A DNA stretch of 53,059 nt, taken from IMG/VR virus record IMGVR_UViG_3300042987_002152, positions 1-53,059 of that record, one strand, 5' to 3'. Origin of the DNA: a virus. Below, piece after piece: positions 1-6,506 of the stretch. Every line of letters starts with the position of its first letter. Position 1 is the stretch's first letter. Under the pieces are notes generated by a model. The model searched no databases. It had not been told where the DNA came from and worked only from the letters and a program-made list of their open reading frames with translations. The position numbers and the translations under genes are program-made.

Positions 1-38
1 GACACTTCCTGCCCTAGTCCACTTGTTAAGTGACATTT

Positions 39-46
39 TATTTATA
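39..46 (-). promoter_or_regulatory. T4-type late promoter, exact TATAAATA
   Basis: Read on the minus strand this is an exact TATAAATA, the T4 late promoter core bound by gp55. It points to the left, so the gene it serves lies outside the window. Confidence 0.55.
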
Positions 47-100
47 CAGGACCTAGGACAAAAATGCGACCTAATTCAAAAAAAATAGTTGCGTGACAAG

Positions 101-145
101 CCGCTATCCATCCAGGGCCTAAAGGCGCCTGGCTTTCCGCGGCGG
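101..145 (+). repeat. tnpB-type terminal hairpin (right-end form)
   Basis: An imperfect hairpin with the order GCTATCCATCCA, GC-rich stem-loop, TGGCTTTCCGC. CCAGG (112-116) pairs with CCTGG (128-132), and outer CCGC pairs with GCGG. The same architecture recurs near 19471, 45984 and, in reverse, at 1272, 46270 and 52870. Other copies sit next to tnpB remnants, so this is probably the right end of a decayed IS200/IS605-type element. No tnpB coding sequence is recognisable beside this copy. Confidence 0.6.
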
Positions 146-204
146 AACGTAAATTATTGCTGCATCAGGCTCCTGGTCAAAAATTAAATTGACGGGTCGT
201 TTAT

Positions 205-229
205 AATTATCAAATTAAATTTGATAATT
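205..229. repeat. 12-bp perfect inverted repeat, possible terminator of the sigma-factor operon
   Basis: AATTATCAAATT and its reverse complement are separated by one base. It overlaps the stop codon of the 41-residue gene. No clear T-run follows on the minus strand, so terminator function is uncertain; an mRNA 3'-end hairpin or a protein-binding site are alternatives. Confidence 0.4.
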
Positions 230-340
230 GCCTTCTAAACTTATAGATGCCCAATAAGAAAATTCTAAGGTATTAACCCATTGACGTTGATCAATATCAA
301 AAAAGACTACATTATTTCTGATTGGGTGAGAAAAGCTCAT
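215..340 (-). CDS. 41-residue protein translationally coupled to the gp55-like sigma gene
   Basis: The ATG overlaps the stop of the sigma-factor gene as ATGA, a usual sign of translational coupling. The reading frame begins MSFSHPIRNN and ends at a TAA inside an AT-rich inverted repeat. The product is small, rich in aromatic residues (two Trp, several Phe and Tyr), and has no signal peptide or membrane segment. I do not recognise the family. Because it is read straight after the late sigma factor, an accessory role in late transcription (in T4 gp33 partners gp55) is possible, but no sequence similarity to gp33 is visible. It could also be a short chance frame; the exact stop/start overlap favours a real gene. 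Confidence 0.5.
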   Translation of the reverse strand: MSFSHPIRNNVVFFDIDQRQWVNTLEFSYWASISLEGNYQI

Positions 341-1248
341 AGTACAGCACCTGTGGGTAGATTTACAGTATTTGATGCTTGATTTTCTGCACGTTGTTGT
401 AATTGATCTTCTACTTGACGTGTATGACTGGGACTGCTATCATTCATGATCAACAAATCATCACGTATGGATTGATTTTTCTTTTCAGTGCTGAGAATTT
501 TAAGGAAACTGGTGGCCACCACTTGTGTATAATAGCTGAAGGGGTTGCTGCTTTTGCTTTCATCAAATTGGAGGCCCACTTGACTCAATTGCATGAGAGC
601 CTGTGCACGCATCTCATCCAAATAACTGTAACCTCTCCAGTTGCCACGATGTCCATATCGTTCTACCAATTTCATCCACATGGCGCCCAGCTGGTTGGTT
701 ATTCTACCATGATCCAAGTTGAAATGTCCATTGATCAATCCTCCCTGCCAGTGACTTTTACCCACACAAATCCAGGTTTGATTTTGCCAAACATAATGTT
801 GAAAGGGTGGAAACTGACATCTGATGTGTCTGTCAGCCACAGTTTTTGCTCTAGCTTGCTTGATGGGGTTGGAATCCACAGGCACGTGTTCGAACGTCAT
901 CAATCTCACAACTATTTCCTCAAGTGGGAAATCATCCACTGTCAATGTGCTTTCAAAACTTTTATTTTGGGACTGTTTCTTTTGTTCTATTTGATGGTCC
1001 ATTAATTTTTTTTGTCTGGCTGCCTGCAGTGTGTCCATGGTCACAAGATCCAAACTAGTAGCAATAATGTCGTAATTTTTGTATTTGTCATCCACGAAAC
1101 TGCAAAAAGTCAATTTGCTTGCGTGTATGGCTGCCAATAAATCTTTGTTGGTGAGATATTTTATTTTGGGTACAAGTGTGTTCATTAAATCTTTGCACAA
1201 GTAAAATAGTTTCAATGCATTGTGTTGACCAAACATTCGGTTTGTCAA
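337..1248 (-). CDS. 55: gp55-like late-transcription sigma factor
   Basis: Likely the phage sigma factor that directs host RNA polymerase to late promoters. The C-terminal half has the gp55 signature: a helical region followed by SNPFSYYTQVVATSFLKI and a lysine-rich stretch (residues about 230-262), corresponding to the NPFAYFT segment of cyanophage gp55 proteins. At 303 residues it is much longer than T4 gp55 (185). The N-terminal 120 residues and the insert around 125-200 are not recognised. The start is probably TTG at 1248, with AGGAGA four bases upstream. A 41-residue gene overlaps its stop. TAAATA-type promoters across the window fit the presence of this factor. Confidence is good for the family and lower for the exact start. 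Confidence 0.72.
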   Translation of the reverse strand: MTNRMFGQHNALKLFYLCKDLMNTLVPKIKYLTNKDLLAAIHASKLTFCSFVDDKYKNYDIIATSLDLVTMDTLQAARQKKLMDHQIEQKKQSQNKSFESTLTVDDFPLEEIVVRLMTFEHVPVDSNPIKQARAKTVADRHIRCQFPPFQHYVWQNQTWICVGKSHWQGGLINGHFNLDHGRITNQLGAMWMKLVERYGHRGNWRGYSYLDEMRAQALMQLSQVGLQFDESKSSNPFSYYTQVVATSFLKILSTEKKNQSIRDDLLIMNDSSPSHTRQVEDQLQQRAENQASNTVNLPTGAVL

Positions 1249-1266
1249 TTCTCCTGCAAAACTGGC

Positions 1267-1320
1267 TTTATCATTTCGAGCGGAAGACCACTGGCTTGAA
1301 AGCCAGCGGATGGATAGCGA
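1267..1320 (+). repeat. tnpB-type terminal hairpin (left-end form) preceded by TTTAT
   Basis: TTTAT (1267-1271) is followed by CATTTCGAG, CGGAAGAC, a strong stem-loop (CACTGGCTT/AAGCCAGCG) and ATGGATAGCG. It sits immediately upstream of a recognisable tnpB N-terminus, so this is the left end of an IS200/IS605-type element. Copies near 46.3 and 52.9 kb keep the same TTTAT-xATTTCGAG junction. Confidence 0.65.
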
Positions 1321-1449
1321 ATGGTATCAATATTGATCTGGAAGTTGCGCTACAAATATAGGATCTATCCAACCCCACAACAGGAACAACACATGCGATC
1401 TGTGGGTGGGTCAATACCTGGTACACTAGGAAGATTGTTGTGGGCGTGA
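1321..1449 (+). pseudogene. tnpB: TnpB N-terminal fragment (decayed IS200/IS605-type element)
   Basis: The frame from ATG at 1321 contains LRYKYRIYPTPQQEQHM, the hallmark N-terminus of TnpB (the RNA-guided nuclease of IS200/IS605 and IS1341 elements). After about 25 codons similarity ends, and a stop occurs at codon 43. The RuvC and zinc-finger parts are missing. The left-end hairpin lies directly upstream. The remnant ends 27 bases before a late promoter that serves the next gene. Intact TnpB proteins are about 350-450 residues, so this is clearly a relic. Confidence 0.7.
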
Positions 1450-1475
1450 ACATATCACGTACTCACCCTAGAAGG

Positions 1476-1483
1476 TTAAATAC
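1476..1483 (+). promoter_or_regulatory. late promoter TTAAATAC
   Basis: TTAAATA, about 43 bases upstream of the 762-residue gene and in the same form as those before 5251 and 14174. AAGG followed by TTGAG lies 6-15 bases before the ATG. Confidence 0.45.
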
Positions 1484-1525
1484 CTCGAATTAAGGTTATG
1501 AGAGCCAATATAATAAGGTTGAGAT

Positions 1526-3814
1526 ATGAAACTTTTTGAACTGTTTGCTACTGATATTCTCCTAGAAGCCAAAGCCAGGATTGAACACCCAGAAGATCTT
1601 ATATTCGATCAAGGATTATCTGGTGCCAAAACTGCTTTGCATATTTTGCATACCACAGCTGACCAACCTCAAAGCGTCAGCATCAAATTTGATGGAAGTG
1701 TGGCCTTGATAATGGGGTGGCGAGCAGATGAGTTTGTGCTCACAGACAAGGCAGGGTTTGGCGCCAAAGGTTATGATGGCATGACCACCAGTGGTGCCAG
1801 TATAGAAAACATGATCATGGCTCGCAAACAGAAAGACACCAGTCCACAGGCCATGGACAAGAGGAGTGCATATGCTAGGACTATTGCCAGCTTGTATCCC
1901 ATTTTGCGCGCAGCTGTGCCTCGATCCTTCAAGGGATATGCACAAGCTGACCTGTTGTGGGTGGGAGTACCCAAAATAGTTGATGGCATGTATGAGTTCA
2001 AGCCCAACAAGATAGTCTATCGTGTGGGTGTGAACACAGAACTGGGCAAACAAATAGCCAACAGCAAGGTGGGCATGGTTGTGCACAGTATATTTGCCAA
2101 CCAACAGGATGAAGAGCCAGACGCATTGCGTGACGTGGCCAGCTTGGGATGGAAAATTCCAGGAGATCTAGTTGTGGTACCACACGAAATAGAATTCAAA
2201 CAAAAATTGGTGCTAAACAAAACGGATAGTGACAAACTGCAAAAGATCATCCAGACAAAGGGCAAAAACGTTGACAAACTTTTTGACCCACTTAGCTTGA
2301 CAGATCGCAACATCAAGGCATTGCCCAATTTGATGAAAAGCTTTTTGGCCTACAAAGCAGGCAAGGGCAGCCAAGATTTCAGCAACGTTGCCCAAGAATT
2401 TGTGGATTGGCTGGCCAGTCCAGCCAGCAAAGCCAGCGCCAAAATGCAGGCCGCAGTGGGTGAATGGTTGAGCGCTAATCTTGCGGGATACAACGCCACC
2501 TGGCAAATAGTGCAGTTGTTGGTTGATTTGAAATTGGATCTCAAGAGTCAGATGGATCAACAAGTGGGCAACATAGTCGGTGCCCAGTTGGATCAGGCTC
2601 CTGGTCATGAAGGCTTTGTGAGTGTGACGCCTCAGGGTATTATCAAGTTGGTCAATCGTGCAGAATTCATGAAAAAGGACCAACCAGTCAGCGAAGCAGA
2701 ACAAGGCAAGCATGTGAGCTGGGCATTTGGCAGGATGAACCCCCCAACTCTAGGTCACCAACATTTGGTTGATACAGTGGCCAAAAATGCCAAGGGTGGT
2801 GATTATTGGATATTCCTCAGCCACAGTCAGGATCCCAAGAAAAATCCTCTGCCTCATGCAGACAAAAAACATTTTGCACAAATGATCATGCCCAAGCATG
2901 CTCAACATTTTGATGTACCAGAAGATATCCGAACCTTTCTACAAGCAGCTGATTGGCTTTACAAACAAGGCTATCGCAGCATGACCTTTGTGGCTGGCAG
3001 CGACAGACTACCAGAATTTGAAAAACATCTCAATACTTGGAACAGCCAAGCTATCCGTGACAAAGCACCTTTGGAAATCCATGGACAACTGCAAACAAGA
3101 CAACCTATTGAAATCAAATTTGCCAGTGCTGGTGAAAGAGATCCAGATGCAGAAGGATTGAGTGGGATTAGTGGCACCAAAGCTAGAGAGGCTGTGGCCC
3201 AAGATGATTTTGTTGGGTTTCAAGCCAGCACTGGACTCACAGGCAAGCTTGCGAAATCCATGTTTGATGCTGTAAAATCTCACATGCAGGCTGCCAAACC
3301 AGCCAAAACCAACAGAGTGAAAGAACAAATGATGGGAACCATCCCTGCACCTGAACAGGAAGATCACAGCAAGGGCACAATCGTCAAATTGAGATTGGCC
3401 AATGAGTGTGCCCAGCAATTATATGAATGGTGTCAACAGCACAATATCAATTGCATAGATCCACATGACTTTCACATGACATTGGTGTTCAGCCTCACTC
3501 CTGCACCTCAATTGAGTGATTTGCATGCAACCAGCACTCACATTCCTGCTAACATCAAAGGCTGGAAGATATTGGGCGAAAATACTCTAGTGTTGGATTT
3601 GGATTCACACATGGCTGATAGAATGCACCACAAACTGTTGGAATGCGGTGCTACTCACAGCTATCCTAGTTTTATACCTCACACAAGTGTCATGTATGGC
3701 TGGAATGAGCCCCGTGTGCCTCAACAAGTTCCAAATATGGAAATGATATTTGAGAGTGTGGAGGTCGAACCGTTAGACCCCAATTATGCAAAAACAACAC
3801 AGCCAGGCAATTGA
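1526..3814 (+). CDS. Three-domain protein: ligase-like KxDG nucleotidyltransferase, NMNAT-like transferase and 2H phosphoesterase
   Basis: A 762-residue fusion. Residues about 45-210 resemble the covalent nucleotidyltransferase (ATP/NAD ligase) fold: SIKFDGS gives the KxDG nucleophile at Lys54, and later strands around GYAQADLLWVG (137-147) and YEFKPNKIVYRV (157-168) fit further ligase motifs. Residues about 395-560 match the NMNAT/cytidylyltransferase family: GRMNPPTLGHQH holds an HxGH-like motif, and ISGTKAREA matches the ISxTxxR signature. Residues about 620-755 have the paired H-x-T/S motifs of 2H phosphoesterases: FHMTLVF near 650 and HTSVMYG near 718. KxDG proteins of unknown function and NMNAT-like proteins are common separately in T4-like phages. 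The arrangement suggests end-repair or NAD/ADP-ribose chemistry on RNA, which is inference. It has its own late promoter and is convergent with the next gene. Confidence 0.7.
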   Translation: MKLFELFATDILLEAKARIEHPEDLIFDQGLSGAKTALHILHTTADQPQSVSIKFDGSVALIMGWRADEFVLTDKAGFGAKGYDGMTTSGASIENMIMARKQKDTSPQAMDKRSAYARTIASLYPILRAAVPRSFKGYAQADLLWVGVPKIVDGMYEFKPNKIVYRVGVNTELGKQIANSKVGMVVHSIFANQQDEEPDALRDVASLGWKIPGDLVVVPHEIEFKQKLVLNKTDSDKLQKIIQTKGKNVDKLFDPLSLTDRNIKALPNLMKSFLAYKAGKGSQDFSNVAQEFVDWLASPASKASAKMQAAVGEWLSANLAGYNATWQIVQLLVDLKLDLKSQMDQQVGNIVGAQLDQAPGHEGFVSVTPQGIIKLVNRAEFMKKDQPVSEAEQGKHVSWAFGRMNPPTLGHQHLVDTVAKNAKGGDYWIFLSHSQDPKKNPLPHADKKHFAQMIMPKHAQHFDVPEDIRTFLQAADWLYKQGYRSMTFVAGSDRLPEFEKHLNTWNSQAIRDKAPLEIHGQLQTRQPIEIKFASAGERDPDAEGLSGISGTKAREAVAQDDFVGFQASTGLTGKLAKSMFDAVKSHMQAAKPAKTNRVKEQMMGTIPAPEQEDHSKGTIVKLRLANECAQQLYEWCQQHNINCIDPHDFHMTLVFSLTPAPQLSDLHATSTHIPANIKGWKILGENTLVLDLDSHMADRMHHKLLECGATHSYPSFIPHTSVMYGWNEPRVPQQVPNMEMIFESVEVEPLDPNYAKTTQPGN

Positions 3815-3829
3815 TACCTGGCTGTAAAT

Positions 3830-4624
3830 TCAGCTTATACCAGTCAATCTGGTGATTCTTTCAGCCTCTTCTCGATTTTTGCGGATATCTCCAGGCTTTC
3901 TAGGACTGCCGTCAGGATTGTTCTCTAGAGGCAAATCATGTACAAGTTTCTTGAATGCAGCAACTAGTTTGGCATTCTTGTGAATTGCGTCCTGCAAAGT
4001 TTCCACACTCAACAACGCATTCTTGTTGTATTTGGCACCAAACATTTTTTTGGCAATCTGATCAGGATCTTTGCTGATCAAACTTTCATCATCTCTGCGG
4101 ATCAGTCCTTTTTGCCAACTGTATTTCATACCCAGGGCTTTGGCCACACTGCTCATCAGCAGGTTTCTGTCTGCACCAGTGTATTTGCTGTTGTCTCCAG
4201 CACTGAACATACCAAACTTCATCCATGTGGGATCATCATCAAACATCCAATCCACTTGAACAAATCCATTCGCAGCATCTCCCCGGATGGGTGTTAGGAA
4301 ATGAACACTAATACCACTTTTTTTAATGTATTGTTTGGGATCCTGGTTGTTGTTGTGTGCCCATTTTGTCAAAATGTCCACCAGCTGCTGCTTGCTGATC
4401 TTGGTGGCATCCACAGCGATATCCAAATCACCCGAGCTGGCTTTTTTGCCCACGCTGCCCAAGGTCATATCCAGGGTAGGCAGTCCCGTTATTTTGTGTA
4501 ACCAAACAAGAGTTGGATGGATGTCAGCCAGGTTTATTCTTTGCGTTAGAGGAGCACCATCAGGATTCTTGAATACTTGTCCTCCTTCCAGGAGATCAAT
4601 TGTGGGTAATTCTTGTAATTTCAT
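3830..4624 (-). CDS. Nucleotidyltransferase-fold protein (pol-beta type)
   Basis: The segment TLGSVGKKASSGDLDIAVD (residues about 55-73) is the classic nucleotidyltransferase helix-turn motif: GS, then a D-x-D metal-binding pair. A third acidic residue may be in FVQVDWMFDDD further on. The family transfers nucleotides to RNA, protein or antibiotic acceptors; the substrate here is unknown. The start is ATG at 4624 (MKLQELPTIDLLEGG). The frame could begin 18 bases earlier only at a TTG. The N-terminus resembles that of the neighbouring 762-residue protein (MKLFELFATDILLEA), which may be a shared peptide signal. A CATAAATA late box lies 8 bases before the ATG, leaving room for almost no leader. 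The gene is 264 residues long and converges tail-to-tail with its neighbour, 15 bases apart. Confidence 0.65.
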   Translation of the reverse strand: MKLQELPTIDLLEGGQVFKNPDGAPLTQRINLADIHPTLVWLHKITGLPTLDMTLGSVGKKASSGDLDIAVDATKISKQQLVDILTKWAHNNNQDPKQYIKKSGISVHFLTPIRGDAANGFVQVDWMFDDDPTWMKFGMFSAGDNSKYTGADRNLLMSSVAKALGMKYSWQKGLIRRDDESLISKDPDQIAKKMFGAKYNKNALLSVETLQDAIHKNAKLVAAFKKLVHDLPLENNPDGSPRKPGDIRKNREEAERITRLTGIS

Positions 4625-4631
4625 GATAATA

Positions 4632-4639
4632 TATTTATG
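4632..4639 (-). promoter_or_regulatory. late promoter CATAAATA
   Basis: CATAAATA on the minus strand, 8 bases before the ATG of the nucleotidyltransferase gene. It is paired back to back with the plus-strand box at 4660. Confidence 0.4.
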
Positions 4640-4659
4640 CAACGATTTAAGAGATCGTG

Positions 4660-4667
4660 TATAAATA
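4660..4667 (+). promoter_or_regulatory. late promoter, exact TATAAATA
   Basis: An exact T4-type late core, 90 bases upstream of the next plus-strand gene. It probably starts the 4757-12937 tail operon. Confidence 0.55.
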
Positions 4668-4702
4668 AAGCAACGGCTGCTTGCTATCCAGAGATGAAAA
4701 GT

Positions 4703-4724
4703 ACCCGGCTCTCCGTAGCCGGGT
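4703..4724 (+). other. Stable 5'-leader hairpin
   Basis: ACCCGGCT and its exact reverse complement enclose a 6-base loop, between the late promoter at 4660 and the first gene of the tail operon. There is no T-run on the plus strand, so it is not an obvious terminator; a leader structure that stabilises the mRNA is more likely. TTGCTATCCAGAG just before it resembles the start of the tnpB-type end repeats, so it may be a diverged copy of those. Confidence 0.45.
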
Positions 4725-4756
4725 GCAATGCACTAGAATGGGAAAAATTGTAAGAT

Positions 4757-5179
4757 ATGACAAACTATATTTGGATTTTTAAAAATTTCACAGTCAATCC
4801 TAGCACTGATGGGCTAACCAATGTAGTGACTGCTATAGAATACATACTACAAGCTAGTGAGAACGACAAACAAGCATATAGAACCGGTGTTGTTTCATTG
4901 GATCCTGCCAATCCTAATGAATTCATACCTTTTGATCAAATAACCAGCGTGATGGCGCAACAGTGGTGTGAAGCCAAATTGCCTATGCCTATATTGTATG
5001 CAGAATTAGATCAAATATTGCAAGCCCAAAATTTGCCCTTGGTACCACCTCCATTTGTTCCAGTTCCTGTGCCACCACCTGTGCCACCACCTGTACCACC
5101 ACAGCCAGATTCATCTTCCATGCCAGATGAAACTACCATATCAGATCCCTTAACAGAGACCAACAGTCCACAAACATAA
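4757..5179 (+). CDS. Conserved-looking phage protein with proline-rich tail
   Basis: A 140-residue product. The first 100 residues form a compact domain beginning MTNYIWIFKNF, with a V-V-T-A-I-E-Y strand and a helix with QQWCEAKLP. This looks like the small tail-region proteins of T4-like marine phages, but the family cannot be named. Residues 100-122 are almost all Pro and Val (repeated PVPPP), followed by an acidic Ser/Thr-rich tail, likely a flexible linker. It is the first gene after the TATAAATA promoter and lies upstream of baseplate genes, so a virion or tail-assembly role is likely by position. Confidence 0.55.
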   Translation: MTNYIWIFKNFTVNPSTDGLTNVVTAIEYILQASENDKQAYRTGVVSLDPANPNEFIPFDQITSVMAQQWCEAKLPMPILYAELDQILQAQNLPLVPPPFVPVPVPPPVPPPVPPQPDSSSMPDETTISDPLTETNSPQT

Positions 5180-5215
5180 TCTCCTCATAGCCTCCTACTT
5201 GGCTGATTTCACCAT

Positions 5216-5223
5216 CTTAAATA
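5216..5223 (+). promoter_or_regulatory. late promoter CTTAAATA
   Basis: CTTAAATA, 28 bases upstream of the 5251 start. The same octamer occurs on the minus strand at 14180-14187. Confidence 0.5.
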
Positions 5224-5250
5224 CATGTTAGAGATGTACAAGGAACAACC

Positions 5251-6207
5251 ATGCCCAGGTTTGGTGGATTTAATTTAGGCAACATAGGAGGAGCATTGGT
5301 CCGCAATGCCGTGGGAACCATTGCCAGTCAAATACGACCCAGTTTGCCTTTTAGTGAGCAAGACGGATACGGTTTTACAAATGCTAGTGTAGAAAACCGC
5401 AAAGTCAGTTTGCGAGCCAAAAGAGGCGCTGCTAGCAGACTGTATGGCAGTGGTATTTGTGCACCTTTGAGCGCAAGTGATGGACTGGTATGGCCCTATC
5501 AACCACAAATAACCTACAACCATCAAGTTATGTATAGTGATCTATCTGTTGTGCATGCTAATCAGGATTTTCATGTATTCAGCAAGGTTCCAGCCGTAAA
5601 ACTGACAGTTAATGGATCTTGGAGTGTACAAAACCAACAAGAAGGGCAATATGCTATGGCAGCCCTACATTTTTTACGCACTATTACAAAAATGAATTTT
5701 GGTGACACAGACCCCAATGCAGGTACTCCTCCGCCCATATTATTGTTCAATGCATATGGGCCCTATGTGTTCAGTGATTTGCCAGTGGTTGTTAATAGTT
5801 TTAGCATGGATTTTCCGGAAGATGTTGACTATGTACAGGTACAAATTCAAGGAGTAAATTCATCCAACACCTCTGCACCCACTCAATTGAGTGATCTCAT
5901 CCAAGTAGAAAGACTTCCCCCATTGCCATCTGAATTACAACCAGACGCCACAGGTAGACTGATTCCTGTAGGGTCCCCAGATGCTTCTTATTTCCAAACT
6001 CCTTTGAGATCCGTTATTCCTGGTAGAAATGGTGCAGTTCCTGGTACCACAAACACTGCTGCTGCTCTCAACTATACTGTGTGGTTGCCCAGTTTATTCA
6101 AGTTAACATGCGAGCTTACAGTGCAACACACTCCCAAAGATTTGCGATCCAGATTTAATTTGGGTAGATTTAGAGATGGTGCCAGCGATCAAAAGGATTT
6201 TATCTAA
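5251..6207 (+). CDS. Probable baseplate/tail-tube junction protein (gp48/gp54-like position)
   Basis: A 318-residue structural protein. It starts with a Gly-rich N-terminus (MPRFGGFNLGNIGG) typical of small tail-tube-associated proteins, followed by beta-rich sequence with HVFSKVPAVKLTVNGSW, a helix QYAMAALHFLRT, and YGPYVFSDLPVVV, a pattern of tube-like folds. It is read just before gp53 and the hub genes and overlaps gp53 by one base, so it is probably the tail-tube initiator or cap at the top of the baseplate. Similarity to a named T4 protein is only suggestive; gp48 and gp54 are the best candidates. AAGGA lies seven bases before the ATG. Confidence 0.5.
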   Translation: MPRFGGFNLGNIGGALVRNAVGTIASQIRPSLPFSEQDGYGFTNASVENRKVSLRAKRGAASRLYGSGICAPLSASDGLVWPYQPQITYNHQVMYSDLSVVHANQDFHVFSKVPAVKLTVNGSWSVQNQQEGQYAMAALHFLRTITKMNFGDTDPNAGTPPPILLFNAYGPYVFSDLPVVVNSFSMDFPEDVDYVQVQIQGVNSSNTSAPTQLSDLIQVERLPPLPSELQPDATGRLIPVGSPDASYFQTPLRSVIPGRNGAVPGTTNTAAALNYTVWLPSLFKLTCELTVQHTPKDLRSRFNLGRFRDGASDQKDFI

Positions 6208-6506
6208 TGGCCTTGGTGAATTACAACAAAAGCAGTCCCTATTATAATACCAATCAGAATAGCTATTATTTGGAATTTTGGAATGCTCCTTTGATTGCAG
6301 GCAATGCAAATGACCAAATTTTTGTTGTTACTGACCGTTATGTGAACAGACCAGATTTATTGAGTTGGGATGCTTATGGCACACCTAAATTATGGTGGGT
6401 GTTTGCCATGGCCAACCCCAATCAAATTCGCGATCCCATTGCGGATTTACAAAGTGGTATGGAGATTATTATTCCCAATAAAAATAGCCTGCAAGGGTTC
6501 ATCTGA
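6207..6506 (+). CDS. 53: Baseplate wedge protein gp53-like
   Basis: A 99-residue protein with the gp53 pattern: an aromatic N-terminus, a central YVNRPDLLSWDAYGTPKLWW segment, and a C-terminal LQSGMEIIIPN that resembles a LysM-like end. T4 gp53 joins neighbouring baseplate wedges around the hub. T4 gp53 is about 196 residues, so this is a short form, as seen in many non-enteric T4-like phages. Its ATG overlaps the previous stop (TAATG), and its own stop overlaps the next start (TGATG), so translation is coupled on both sides. Confidence 0.8.
   Translation: MALVNYNKSSPYYNTNQNSYYLEFWNAPLIAGNANDQIFVVTDRYVNRPDLLSWDAYGTPKLWWVFAMANPNQIRDPIADLQSGMEIIIPNKNSLQGFI

Noticed and set aside
403-1005. 200-codon plus-strand frame
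   Set aside because: It is antisense to the gp55-like gene, which has clear motifs and a ribosome site.
4703-4724. Hairpin as an intrinsic terminator
   Set aside because: No T-run follows on the plus strand, and there is no minus-strand gene to terminate. It lies between a late promoter and the first gene of the tail operon, so a leader structure is more likely.
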